64,000 nucleotides of DNA from the NCBI RefSeq assembly GCF_040649515.1, contig NZ_JBEZFP010000038.1:1-64000 (forward strand), given 5' to 3'. The position numbers were made by a program, and so were the translations under genes. Shown here piece after piece: positions 25,258 to 34,543 of this stretch (the stretch's first letter is position 1; each line of letters opens with the position of its first letter). The notes under the pieces are model-generated. The model saw nothing but the letters and a program-made list of their open reading frames with translations, ran no database searches and was not told the origin of the DNA. Source of the stretch: Yinghuangia elevatio. GTDB lineage: Bacteria; Actinomycetota; Actinomycetes; Streptomycetales; Streptomycetaceae.

Positions 25258-25941
25258 ATGAACCCGTTCGCGCGACCGCCCAGACCCACCCGACCCCCGG
25301 GCCCGCCCGCGGCACCGAGTACGCCTGGGCCCGTGGGTACGCCGCGGCCGACCGGGGCCCCGCCGACTGCGCCCGCGCCGGGAGTGGCCTGCTCGCCGTC
25401 GCCCGCTCGGCCACGGCCCGATCCAGCCGACCCGCGTGCGTACGTCGTTCGTTACAACGCCTGGTACCTGGCCGCGGCGACGGCGATGAGCGTCGCCGGC
25501 GTGGTGATCGCGGCGCAGGTGTTCACCCACAGTTTCTTCGAGTTTGCTTCGTTGTCCGGCGTCCTCATGGTCGCCATGACGATTGGGACCGCCTGGTTGG
25601 GCTTCTGGAACACCTTCTTCCTCGTGACCCGGCGGCCCGCGGTCGTGGTGGACTCGGCCGGGGTGCACATCGCGTGGGGGCTCAGGCCGGGCCGGTTCAT
25701 TCCCTGGTCGCGTGTCGCGGCGGTGGGGGTGCCGGTGAGGCGGATCGAGACGTCCAACAACCTCGGCAACGAATCCGTGCAGTACATCCACTACATCAAG
25801 GTCGTCCTGGCTCCCGACGGCACCGGAACCACGCCACGCACGGTGCGCAAGATCTGCCCGAACCCCGACCGCATCCGGCTCCGCGCCACCGTTCATGCCT
25901 TCGCCCCGCACGTGGCCTGGCGCTTCCACCGCGCGGGCTGA
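25258..25941 (+). CDS. Membrane protein with PH-like domain
   Basis: A 227-residue protein: a Pro-rich disordered N-terminus (1-60), two transmembrane helices (about 70-90 YLAAATAMSVAGVVIAAQVF and 97-120) and a C-terminal beta-rich segment (TRRPAVVVDSAGVHIAWG...RFIPWSRVAAVGVP) that reads like a bacterial PH domain as seen in many actinobacterial membrane proteins. ATG 25258 has GGAG 7 bases upstream; a GTG at 25225 is an alternative. It follows the SMC operon by 150 bases past a hairpin, shows no Toprim or nuclease motif, and therefore is not a JetD equivalent. Function unknown. Confidence 0.7.
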   Translation: MNPFARPPRPTRPPGPPAAPSTPGPVGTPRPTGAPPTAPAPGVACSPSPARPRPDPADPRAYVVRYNAWYLAAATAMSVAGVVIAAQVFTHSFFEFASLSGVLMVAMTIGTAWLGFWNTFFLVTRRPAVVVDSAGVHIAWGLRPGRFIPWSRVAAVGVPVRRIETSNNLGNESVQYIHYIKVVLAPDGTGTTPRTVRKICPNPDRIRLRATVHAFAPHVAWRFHRAG

Positions 25942-25957
25942 AGCGGGCGGGTGGGTC

Positions 25958-25991
25958 GCCCTGCGAGGTCACCGGGGCGGCCTCGCAGGGC
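25958..25991. terminator. Perfect bidirectional hairpin between convergent genes
   Basis: GCCCTGCGAGG (25958-25968) and CCTCGCAGGGC (25981-25991), an 11-bp perfect stem with a 12-base loop, placed between the PH-like membrane gene and the convergent phosphatase gene. Confidence 0.8.
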
Positions 25992-25997
25992 AGGCGC

Positions 25998-27653
25998 TCA
26001 GCGGCGGGCGTCGCTGCGAGGGCGTTCGAGGGTGAAGCGGTCGACGGGGGTGAGAGCGCCGTGGGCGCCCTGGAAGGTGTAGTAGGTGACGTTGATGCGG
26101 GTACGGCCCGACTTGCGGTCGCCGGGGTCGACGTCGAACGCGGCGAAGCCGTGCGGGTGTTCGCGGTCCTGCACGGAGGCCCACGGGGCGTCCTCGGTCA
26201 CCCAGACCGAGTCCTTGTGGCCCGGGAGGACCGGGCTGTCCTGGTCGCTGCGGGCGACGATGACACGACCCTGCGGGCGGTCGAAGAGGTTGGTGTGCGA
26301 ACTCGCGAAGTTGCCGCCGCCGCCGATGATCATGTGCACGGTGCCGAGGCTGGTGTCGATGACGTCCTTGCGGGTGGCGGCCGGGGTCGGGGTGCGGGTC
26401 TCGTTGGGGAGGCGGCCGCGCAGCGGGTGGGAGCGCTCGTAGTGGTGCTCGTGGCCGCTGACGACCAGGTCGACGCCGTACTGGTCGAAGAGCGGGCCCC
26501 AGGACTCGCGTACGCCCAGGTCGCTGCCGTTGCCGCTCCTCGTGCTGGAGATGAAAGGCTGGTGCATGCACACGACGATCCAGTCGATGTCGCGGTCCGC
26601 GCGGGCGGCGCGCAGTTCGCGTTCCAGCCAGGCCCGCTGGGCGCCGCCGGAGTAGCCGCGGATGTAGCTGTCGCCCGCGTCCTGGATCGCCACGTCGCAG
26701 TTGGCGACGCTGATGACGCGTACCGAGCCCGCGGTGAAGGAGTACCACAGGCCCTTCATCTCGCGGTCGGTCCCGGAGTCCGGGGTCGTGAAGTACGCCT
26801 GGTATGCCGACGCCCCCAGCGGCCCGTTGCCCTTCTCGTTCTCGTGGTTGCCGACGCACGGCATCCACGGCCGGAAGCGCGCCGAGCGGCTGTTGGAGAT
26901 GAACCAGTCGGCCCAGGTCGCGACGCGGTCCTGGCCGAAGATGCCCGCCACGCCCGCGTAGCAGAGGTCGCCGTTGACGAGGTTGAAGAGCGGCGCGACC
27001 CGTTCGACCGCGGCGACGATGTCGGAGGAGGCCTGGGTGCCGATGTTGTTGGTCGAGGACAGCGGGTACGGCCCGTTCGGCGACGGCGTGCCGGGCGGCA
27101 GCTTGATCTCCTTGCGGAGGTTCGCGGTGGCCTGGTCGCCGAAGCTGGTGAAGGTGAAGCGGTGGCGGCCGCGCTGCGCGGTGTCGAACACGCCCGTCTC
27201 GGGCGCGGCGCCTTCGTGGCTCGCGAAGTAGACGTACCGCGTCGCGGGCCGCAGCCGGCTCAGGCGTGCGTGGTGGACGAAGACCTCGACGCCGGACAGT
27301 CCGTCGCGGTAGTGCCGGGTCTCCGCGTCGACGCTGCGGCCGAAGCCGTCGTCGACGGTGCCGTAGCGCACGCGCGGCCGCGCGACCGGCTGCGGGGTGA
27401 GCCAGGAGACCACGACCTCGGCGGACGCGTCCGCACCGAACTGGAGGTGCAGGCCGGTCACGCTGGGTGCGCCGATCCGCCCGGGCTGCTGCCACAGCAG
27501 GGCCGAGGACGGGTCGGACGCCGCCGCGGCGGCGGGGGCCGACCCGGTCGCCGCGGGTGCGGCTTCCGCGGTCGCCGCGCCCGCGGTCCCCGCGAGGAGT
27601 GCGGCCCCGGCCGCGCCGCCGGTGGACAGTACGGATCTGCGGGAAATCGCCAT
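25998..27653 (-). CDS. Tat-exported purple acid phosphatase / metallophosphoesterase
   Basis: A 551-residue secreted phosphoesterase releasing phosphate from organic esters. The N-terminus has a twin-arginine signal (SRRSVLSTGG, then an Ala/Gly hydrophobic stretch and AEAAPAA cleavage region). A fibronectin-like PAP N-domain covers about 60-170, then the metallophosphatase domain with the five metal-ligand blocks: FGDQ, VNGDLCY, VGNHE, VVCMHQP and SGHEHHYER. It is on its own between a terminator and the SnoaL gene. ATG 27653 is chosen because it starts exactly at the Tat signal with a GGAAGAGGG site; longer in-frame starts add a non-signal sequence. Pho-box regulation is plausible but I see no clear box. 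Confidence 0.92.
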   Translation of the reverse strand: MAISRRSVLSTGGAAGAALLAGTAGAATAEAAPAATGSAPAAAAASDPSSALLWQQPGRIGAPSVTGLHLQFGADASAEVVVSWLTPQPVARPRVRYGTVDDGFGRSVDAETRHYRDGLSGVEVFVHHARLSRLRPATRYVYFASHEGAAPETGVFDTAQRGRHRFTFTSFGDQATANLRKEIKLPPGTPSPNGPYPLSSTNNIGTQASSDIVAAVERVAPLFNLVNGDLCYAGVAGIFGQDRVATWADWFISNSRSARFRPWMPCVGNHENEKGNGPLGASAYQAYFTTPDSGTDREMKGLWYSFTAGSVRVISVANCDVAIQDAGDSYIRGYSGGAQRAWLERELRAARADRDIDWIVVCMHQPFISSTRSGNGSDLGVRESWGPLFDQYGVDLVVSGHEHHYERSHPLRGRLPNETRTPTPAATRKDVIDTSLGTVHMIIGGGGNFASSHTNLFDRPQGRVIVARSDQDSPVLPGHKDSVWVTEDAPWASVQDREHPHGFAAFDVDPGDRKSGRTRINVTYYTFQGAHGALTPVDRFTLERPRSDARR

Positions 27654-27789
27654 GAGCCCAGCCCTCTTCCGTCGCCTGGTTGATGCGCCCCCGACGCGGC
27701 AGACCGTATTGAGATGGACGCAAGAAAACAAGACTGGGAATTGCGTCTAATGATGGAGGCGGGGTGGACGCGATCCGCTTCGGGCCGCG

Positions 27790-28305
27790 TCAGGTCAGCG
27801 GCGCATAGACCGCGTCGGTGCGGTCGCGGCGGCCGGTGAGCATGCCCTCGGGGATCGGCCAGTGCGCCGCCGGGTCGTCCACGCGGACCCACTCGGTCGT
27901 GGCGACGCGCCGTGCGATGCGCCAGCGGCCGTCGCGGCGCCGGAAGTCGTCCACGTACCGGAAGCCGGTGGTCAGGTTGCCGCGCGGGTCGGGGGAGTCC
28001 GTGCGGTGGAAGGCGACGCCGTACGTCTCCGCGCGCGCCAGGTCCGGCCCGGCGAATTCGGCGAGGTGGTTCGCCACCAGGTGCATGGTCATCGAGTAGC
28101 GCGGCAGGAGCCGCCCGATCCACGCCACAAAGGCGTCGACGTCGCCGGAGAAGCTGCCGTGGTCGTCGGTCGCGTCGGGGTGGTAGCAGTCGCGTACCGC
28201 GTCCAGATCCATCCGGTCCACGCCGCGGCAGTAGCGGAGCACCACCTCGTGGATCTCCTGCTTGTCGAGCATCCGGCGCACGGCGTCTTCGTGATCATGT
28301 CCCAT
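27790..28305 (-). CDS. SnoaL-like (NTF2-fold) protein
   Basis: A 171-residue single-domain protein of the SnoaL_4 type: an N-terminal helix DKQEIHEVVLRYCRGVDRMDLDAVRDCYHPDATDDHG with the conserved R-x-D-RMD..Y-HPDA pattern, then the cone-shaped alpha/beta barrel (MTMHLVANHLAEF; RYVDDFRRRDGRWRIARRV). Such proteins are small isomerases, hydratases or ligand carriers, often in aromatic or steroid metabolism; the substrate cannot be told. It sits divergent from the serpin gene with a 120-base gap. ATG 28305 has no strong ribosome site in view. Confidence 0.85.
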   Translation of the reverse strand: MGHDHEDAVRRMLDKQEIHEVVLRYCRGVDRMDLDAVRDCYHPDATDDHGSFSGDVDAFVAWIGRLLPRYSMTMHLVANHLAEFAGPDLARAETYGVAFHRTDSPDPRGNLTTGFRYVDDFRRRDGRWRIARRVATTEWVRVDDPAAHWPIPEGMLTGRRDRTDAVYAPLT

Positions 28306-28425
28306 CGCCGGATTGTCGCCCTCCGGGGCGGAGGTTTCCAGCCGCCCGCCACGGCGCGCCGCGATGGCGTCCCGGCCCGCGTTAGTGTGGAGATCCGGCG
28401 ATCTTCGACACGGCGAGGCGGTTTC

Positions 28426-29556
28426 ATGGCCCACGGCGAGTGCGGGTTGACTGTCCGTGAATACGCGGGGGAGATTCGCGAGTTGGGATCCCGCTGGCTG
28501 GACCAAATGTTGTCGGACCCGGCCGTCGAGGCGGCGGGCGGCGACGTGGTCTGCTCGCCGACCGGCCTGTGGCTCGCGCTGGCCGGGATATCGTGCGGCG
28601 CGCTCGGCGACACCGCCGAGGAACTGGCCGACCTGCTGGGCGTCGCGGGGCCCGAGGCGGAGCCGCTGGTGAACGCGGTGGCCCGGGACCTCGCCGCGAC
28701 CGACGCGCTCGCGGTCGCCACCGGCATCTGGAGCCGCGCGCCCTTGCGCGAGACCTTCCGCGACGGCCTGCCGGTCATCGAGTTCGGGGACCTGGGCGAC
28801 CCGGCCGCGATCGACGCGTGGATCACGCGCGCCACCGGCGGCCTCATCGACCGCATGCCCGCCGACCCGGGGCCGCTCACCCGCCTGATACTCGTGAACG
28901 TGCTCGCTCTGAAAGCACGTTGGTCCGAGCCGTTCAACCGCCACGACACCCTCGCCCGCCCCTTCACACCCGCACAGGGCAAGCCCGAGGACGTCCCGAC
29001 CATGTTCCGCAAGGTGCCGGCGGGCGACGTGTGGACGATCGGGGCGTACGGCGGCACCGTGCACGTGGTCGAACTCCCGTGTGCCGGCGAGCGGCCCGCG
29101 CTCATCCGCTTTGCGCTCGGCCCCGAGGGCATGCCGCCCGCCCCGGCGATGTCCGCGGCCTGGGCGCCGCGCAGCGCCGGGAACGCGGTGCCGTACGACG
29201 AAGTCTCGCTGCGGCTACCGCGGTTCGCGCTGCGCACCTCACTGGAGGTGCACGACCACCTCCCAGGGCTCGGCGTCGAACTCGCGCTCGCCGACGGCGC
29301 CGCGGAGTTCGGCGCGCTGTCGCCCGAACCGCTGTTCGTCGACCGCGTGGACCAGGAGTCGCTGATCCGGGTCGACGAGGAGGGCGTGGAGGCGGCGTCC
29401 GTCACCGAGGTCCGCATGGACTACATGAGCTGGCACCCGCCCGCGCCGACCCTCGACCTGAACTTCGACCGGCCGTTCGCGTGTGCCGTGATGGACGCAT
29501 CGGGGACCGTCCCGCTGTTCACCGCCTACCAGGCGACCGTGCCGCGCGCGGTCTGA
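28426..29556 (+). CDS. Bacterial serpin-family protein
   Basis: A 376-residue protein with the serpin fold: VCSPTGLWLALAGISCGALGDTAEEL matches the N-terminal block, RLILVNVLALKARWSEPF matches the strand 3A/breach block (N-A-x-x-F/K-x-x-W), and SLRLPRFALRTSLEVHDHLPGLGV matches the next. The hinge reads VDEEGVEAASVTEV and the C-terminal strand FDRPFACAVMDASGTVPLF. In the hinge, P14 is Val rather than Thr/Ser and P9 is Val, which is less favourable for the loop insertion of inhibitory serpins. No signal peptide, so it probably acts inside the cell. ATG 28426 with GAGG 7 bases upstream. Serpins are sparsely distributed in bacteria. Confidence 0.88.
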   Translation: MAHGECGLTVREYAGEIRELGSRWLDQMLSDPAVEAAGGDVVCSPTGLWLALAGISCGALGDTAEELADLLGVAGPEAEPLVNAVARDLAATDALAVATGIWSRAPLRETFRDGLPVIEFGDLGDPAAIDAWITRATGGLIDRMPADPGPLTRLILVNVLALKARWSEPFNRHDTLARPFTPAQGKPEDVPTMFRKVPAGDVWTIGAYGGTVHVVELPCAGERPALIRFALGPEGMPPAPAMSAAWAPRSAGNAVPYDEVSLRLPRFALRTSLEVHDHLPGLGVELALADGAAEFGALSPEPLFVDRVDQESLIRVDEEGVEAASVTEVRMDYMSWHPPAPTLDLNFDRPFACAVMDASGTVPLFTAYQATVPRAV

Positions 29557-29576
29557 CGTACCGAGCCGCGCGCGGA

Positions 29577-29605
29577 GTGACGTCCGGCGCCCTCACGGGT
29601 ACGGT
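29577..29605 (+). promoter_or_regulatory. Promoter giving a leaderless mRNA for the MDMPI-like gene
   Basis: GTGACG (29577-29582) and TACGGT (29600-29605) are spaced by 17 bases. The ATG is 7 bases after the -10 and no ribosome site precedes it, so the transcript probably begins at the start codon. Confidence 0.45.
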
Positions 29606-29612
29606 TCCCGTC

Positions 29613-30317
29613 ATGGCCGATTCGCTTGCCCCCTCCGCCACCGACGGTGACGGCACGTCGCGCGTACCCGTCAGCGCGGGCGACGTCGAGTACGCCGTCT
29701 CCCTCGCGATCGCCGCCTTCCGCCGCGCCCCCGCCGACGCCGACTGGTCGGCCAAGGCGGGCGCGCTGGACTGGGACTGCTGGGAGACCGCGGAGCACCT
29801 GGCCGACGACCTCTTCGCGTACGCCGGGCAGATCGCGGCGCCGACGCCCCCGGTGACGCACTACGTGCCGTTCGTCTACACGTACCCGCGCGAAGGCGGC
29901 CCGGGCAACACGGTCATGGTCGACCGCGAGGCCGACCCCGAGGCCGTGTTCGAGGTGCTGGAGGCCACCGCCGGCATGCTCGCCGCGCTGGTCGCCCTGC
30001 GTGCGCCGACCGTGCGCGGCTACCACTCGTACGGCGTCTCGGACCCCGAGGGCTTCGCCGCGATGGGCGTGGTGGAGACCCTGGTGCACGCGTACGACAT
30101 CGGCGCCGGCCTCGGTGTGGACTTCACCCCGCCCAGCGACCTCTGCGACCGCACCCTCGCCCGCCTCTTCCCCGAGGCCCCCGCCGACACCCACCGCTGG
30201 CAGACCCTGCTCTGGGCCACCGGCCGAGCCGAGATCCCCGGCCACGACCGCCGCCAAGGCAAATGGCGCTGGCACGCGGAGCCCCTGGGTGAGCGCCAAG
30301 GCGACACTCCCGCCTGA
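29613..30317 (+). CDS. DinB/maleylpyruvate-isomerase-like protein
   Basis: A 234-residue protein of the mycothiol-dependent maleylpyruvate isomerase N-terminal (MDMPI/DinB-like) type: DWDCWETAEHLADDLFAYAGQI matches the W-x-x-x-D/E-H-L-x-D metal-binding helix, and GVVETLVHAYDIGAGLGVDF matches the E-x-x-x-H-x-x-D block of the four-helix bundle. These proteins often use mycothiol, the actinobacterial thiol, in isomerase or transferase reactions. Substrate unknown. Start ATG 29613 appears leaderless. It ends 17 bases from the convergent HxlR gene. Confidence 0.8.
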   Translation: MADSLAPSATDGDGTSRVPVSAGDVEYAVSLAIAAFRRAPADADWSAKAGALDWDCWETAEHLADDLFAYAGQIAAPTPPVTHYVPFVYTYPREGGPGNTVMVDREADPEAVFEVLEATAGMLAALVALRAPTVRGYHSYGVSDPEGFAAMGVVETLVHAYDIGAGLGVDFTPPSDLCDRTLARLFPEAPADTHRWQTLLWATGRAEIPGHDRRQGKWRWHAEPLGERQGDTPA

Positions 30318-30334
30318 CCCTCGACCACCGCATC

Positions 30335-30781
30335 TCAGGACGAGGCGGCGTCGTACTCCGCTCGGGAGACGAACACGTCGTCCATGTTCGCCTCGGCCCA
30401 CTCCTTGAGGCCGTCGAGCACACGCTGCAACGACAGGCCCCGCTCGGTGAGTTCGTAGGTCACGGTGACCGGCACGGTCGGTGTGACGGTGCGCGTGAGC
30501 AGCCCGTCCCGTTCCAGGGCGCGCAGGGTCTGCGTCAGCATCTTCTGGCTGACGCCCGCCAGACGCCGGGACAGTTCGGAGTAGCGCATCGCCCGCGGCT
30601 CCGCGGCCCGGGCGTCGGTGCCACGCGGATGGGGTCCGTCGCTGCCGAGCGCGGCGAGGATCAGGGCCACCCACTTGTCGGACACCCGGTCGAGCAGCTG
30701 TCGGCTGGGGCAGCCGGCGAGGAACGCGTCGTAGGCCGCCTTGTCGTGCTCGCGCTTGTGCCCTGTCGTCCGTGTCGGCAT
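30335..30781 (-). CDS. HxlR-family winged-helix regulator
   Basis: A 148-residue transcription factor. After a short basic N-terminus it has the HxlR core: CPSRQLLDRVSDKWVALILAAL, then MRYSELSRRLAGVSQKMLTQTLRALERDGLLTRTV, and the wing VTYELTERGLSLQRVLDGLKEWAE. Cys26 is at the position of the redox- or aldehyde-sensing cysteine of HxlR/YodB-type proteins. ATG 30781 has GGAAGGAG 9 bases upstream. It is divergent from an NADPH:quinone-oxidoreductase-type gene, the classic partner, and a 14-bp palindrome sits between them. Confidence 0.9.
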   Translation of the reverse strand: MPTRTTGHKREHDKAAYDAFLAGCPSRQLLDRVSDKWVALILAALGSDGPHPRGTDARAAEPRAMRYSELSRRLAGVSQKMLTQTLRALERDGLLTRTVTPTVPVTVTYELTERGLSLQRVLDGLKEWAEANMDDVFVSRAEYDAASS

Positions 30782-30816
30782 TGTGCACGCTCCTTCCGCA
30801 CCTGGTGGTGGTGTAC

Positions 30817-30830
30817 GCACTTTGAAGTGC
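30817..30830. promoter_or_regulatory. Candidate HxlR operator
   Basis: GCACTT-TG-AAGTGC, a perfect 14-bp palindrome with 6-bp arms, followed by another CCACTT half-site. It lies in the divergent region between the HxlR gene and the oxidoreductase, where this family usually binds. Confidence 0.5.
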
Positions 30831-30906
30831 CCACTTCCCGATGGAGAGTAACCCCACCAGGATGAAGCACGGAAGCAAACGCCACGACATTTCGGGAGCA
30901 GCCACC

Positions 30907-31824
30907 ATGAACACCCCCACCTTTCGTGCCGCCGTCGTCCGTACGCCGAGCGGGCCGGACTCGATCGAGGTCGTCGACGTCCCCCTCGTCGAGCCGGGCC
31001 CCGGCCAGGTACGGGTCGCCGTCGCGGGCGCGGCGGTCAACCCCGTCGACCTCGGCGTCGCCGGCGGGTTCTTCCATTCAATAGGCCTGGTCAACCAGAC
31101 CGAATACACCGGACTGGGCTGGGACTTCGCGGGCACTGTCGTCGCCGCCGGGCCCGACGTCGCACTCCAGGTCGGCAGCCGGGTCGCCGGCATGGTGGAC
31201 GGCTTCGACCGCGACTTTGGTACGTATGCCGAACAGATCGTCGTCGCGGCGGCGGATGTCGCCGTCGTGCCGGACGGCCTCGACCTGATCACCGCGTCGA
31301 CCGTGCCGCTCAACTCGCTGGCCGCCGCGCAGATCGTCGACCTGCTCGGCGACGCTCCGGCGACCGGCAACCGCCTGCTGGTCACCGGCGCGGCCGGAGC
31401 GGCCGGGGCGTACGTCGCCTCGCTCGCCCGGCAGCGCGGCTGGCAGGTGACCGGTCTGGCCCGTCCCGGGGACGAGGAGTTCGTCCGCGGCCTCGGCGTG
31501 GATTTCGTCGCACACACCGAGCCGGGCTGGGACGCGGTCGCCGACACTGCGGCGATGCAGGAGCCGGCGCTGGCGCTGGTGCGCGACGGGGGCGCCTTCG
31601 TGGGAGTCCGGCCGAACCTCGGGCCGCCCGCCGAGCGCGGCATCTCGGTGACGGCCGTCGTCACCGTCCCCGACGGCGCCCGGCTCGCCGGCCTGCTGGA
31701 CCGTACCGCCGCGGGCGAACTGCCCGCCCGCGTCTTCGCGGTCGTGTCCCTGGACCAGGTGGGTGAAGCCCACCGCGTGGTGGCCAAGGGCGGCGTCCGC
31801 GGACGCTACGTCGTCCAGCCGTGA
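30907..31824 (+). CDS. NADP-dependent quinone-oxidoreductase-like protein (MDR superfamily)
   Basis: A 305-residue medium-chain dehydrogenase/reductase of the zinc-free quinone oxidoreductase branch. It has a GroES-like N-domain (PGPGQVRVAVAGAAVNPVDLG; GWDFAGTVVAAGPDV), lacks the catalytic-zinc Cys/His set, and has the Rossmann motif LLVTGAAGAAGAYVASLARQRG (GxxGxxG). Likely reduces quinones or enones with NADPH. ATG 30907 follows GGGAGC. Divergent HxlR gene suggests electrophile- or redox-induced expression. Confidence 0.88.
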   Translation: MNTPTFRAAVVRTPSGPDSIEVVDVPLVEPGPGQVRVAVAGAAVNPVDLGVAGGFFHSIGLVNQTEYTGLGWDFAGTVVAAGPDVALQVGSRVAGMVDGFDRDFGTYAEQIVVAAADVAVVPDGLDLITASTVPLNSLAAAQIVDLLGDAPATGNRLLVTGAAGAAGAYVASLARQRGWQVTGLARPGDEEFVRGLGVDFVAHTEPGWDAVADTAAMQEPALALVRDGGAFVGVRPNLGPPAERGISVTAVVTVPDGARLAGLLDRTAAGELPARVFAVVSLDQVGEAHRVVAKGGVRGRYVVQP

Positions 31825-31885
31825 ACCCACGCCGTGGCCCGCGCGTGAGCCCACGCGGTGAACCCGCATGGTGGACGGGCATGGT

Positions 31886-31924
31886 GAACCCGGGGCACGG
31901 GGGACGGGCCCTTGCCCCGGGTTC
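31886..31924. terminator. Strong hairpin between oxidoreductase and chitinase genes
   Basis: GAACCCGGGGCA (31886-31897) and TGCCCCGGGTTC (31913-31924), a perfect 12-bp stem with a 15-base loop, between convergent genes. Confidence 0.8.
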
Positions 31925-31963
31925 GTCAAAGGGGGTGGCGGGCGCCGTCCCCCGGCGTGGGCG

Positions 31964-33826
<1,863 letters not shown>

Positions 33827-33922
33827 GACTGCTCCCGAGTGAGGTCCGACATGCTGGGAGGTGGGACCTGCTCCGTCCGGCGAACCCGCGGCAACCGCAC
33901 GCGTTCGCCAAGCAGTGCCGCG

Positions 33923-33952
33923 ATACTAGAAAGGTCTGGACCATATGGTCAA
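33923..33952 (-). promoter_or_regulatory. Chitinase promoter
   Basis: On the minus strand TTGACC (-35, 33952-33947) and TAGTAT (-10, 33928-33923) are spaced by exactly 18 bases. The -35 sits between the two DasR-type repeats, the arrangement described for Streptomyces chitinase promoters. Confidence 0.8.
33932..33944 (-). promoter_or_regulatory. DasR-type site / chitinase direct repeat, promoter-proximal copy
   Basis: Minus strand ATGGTCCAGACCT, identical to the 12-bp repeat TGGTCCAGACCT known from Streptomyces chitinase promoters and close to the DasR consensus ACTGGTCTAGACCACT. It lies in the -35/-10 spacer. Confidence 0.8.
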
Positions 33953-33964
33953 TGGTCCAGACCA
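33953..33964 (-). promoter_or_regulatory. DasR-type site / chitinase direct repeat, distal copy
   Basis: Minus strand TGGTCTGGACCA, a near-palindrome matching the DasR core TGGTCTAGACCA at 11 of 12 positions, directly upstream of the -35. The two copies are in direct repeat, 9 bases apart (8-9 depending on the boundary taken). Confidence 0.8.
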
Positions 33965-33978
33965 AATCCGAAAAATGC

Positions 33979-34431
33979 TCACGCCGCCGGCGGCCCGCGG
34001 AGCGTCAGGACCCGTACGACGAACACGGTTTCCATCGCGCACAACGCCACGCCGAGGGTGACATGCGCGGCGAGCGAGCTCGCCAGCCCAAGTGCGGTCT
34101 GGGTGAACGTGGCCGCCAGGATGACGACGGCCGCCTTCAACGGCCACGTCACCCGGCGGTTGCCGCGCCACACCAGGACGGCCGCGACCACCTGGAGGAA
34201 CACCAGCAGTTCGAACACGTAGGCGTTGACGCCGTGTGGGTCGATCGACGAGACGTCGCCGTTCAGCAGCATTCCGGCGAGCAGGCCCTGCACCAGGGTC
34301 TCAAGGCAGGCAAGGGCGGTCGCGACCCGCAGCAGCGTGACCGCGCCGCGCCCGGGCACCCGTCCGGCCGCCACGACCGCAGCGCCTCCGTCGCCTCGGG
34401 AGATCTCACCCCGGGGAGAGGTGTCGTGCAT
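33979..34431 (-). CDS. Four-helix membrane protein, DoxX/DUF6220-like layout
   Basis: A 150-residue membrane protein. A polar N-terminus of about 30 residues precedes four hydrophobic helices (about 32-55, 62-85, 95-115, 118-142), with short loops (WRGNRRVTW, LTLRGPPAA). Family naming is uncertain. It lies downstream of, and reads with, the NAD(P)-binding gene at 34544, 112 bases apart, so it may be co-transcribed and belong to the ECF41-controlled unit. An in-frame ATG at 34443 would add four residues. Confidence 0.65.
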   Translation of the reverse strand: MHDTSPRGEISRGDGGAAVVAAGRVPGRGAVTLLRVATALACLETLVQGLLAGMLLNGDVSSIDPHGVNAYVFELLVFLQVVAAVLVWRGNRRVTWPLKAAVVILAATFTQTALGLASSLAAHVTLGVALCAMETVFVVRVLTLRGPPAA

Positions 34432-34543
34432 GGAAGTCCTCATTTCTTTCGGTGGCCCCGGAGGGGTGACAGGGCCAACGGGCGTCCGGTCCACGGGCAT
34501 ACGCGTCCACGGGGCCACGGAGGGCCAGGTCCGCCCGGCCGGT

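Noticed and set aside
25258..25941. Gene after the SMC operon as a JetD nuclease
   Set aside because: It has two transmembrane helices and a PH-like segment, no Toprim or DUF3322/DUF2220 motif, and a hairpin separates it from the operon.
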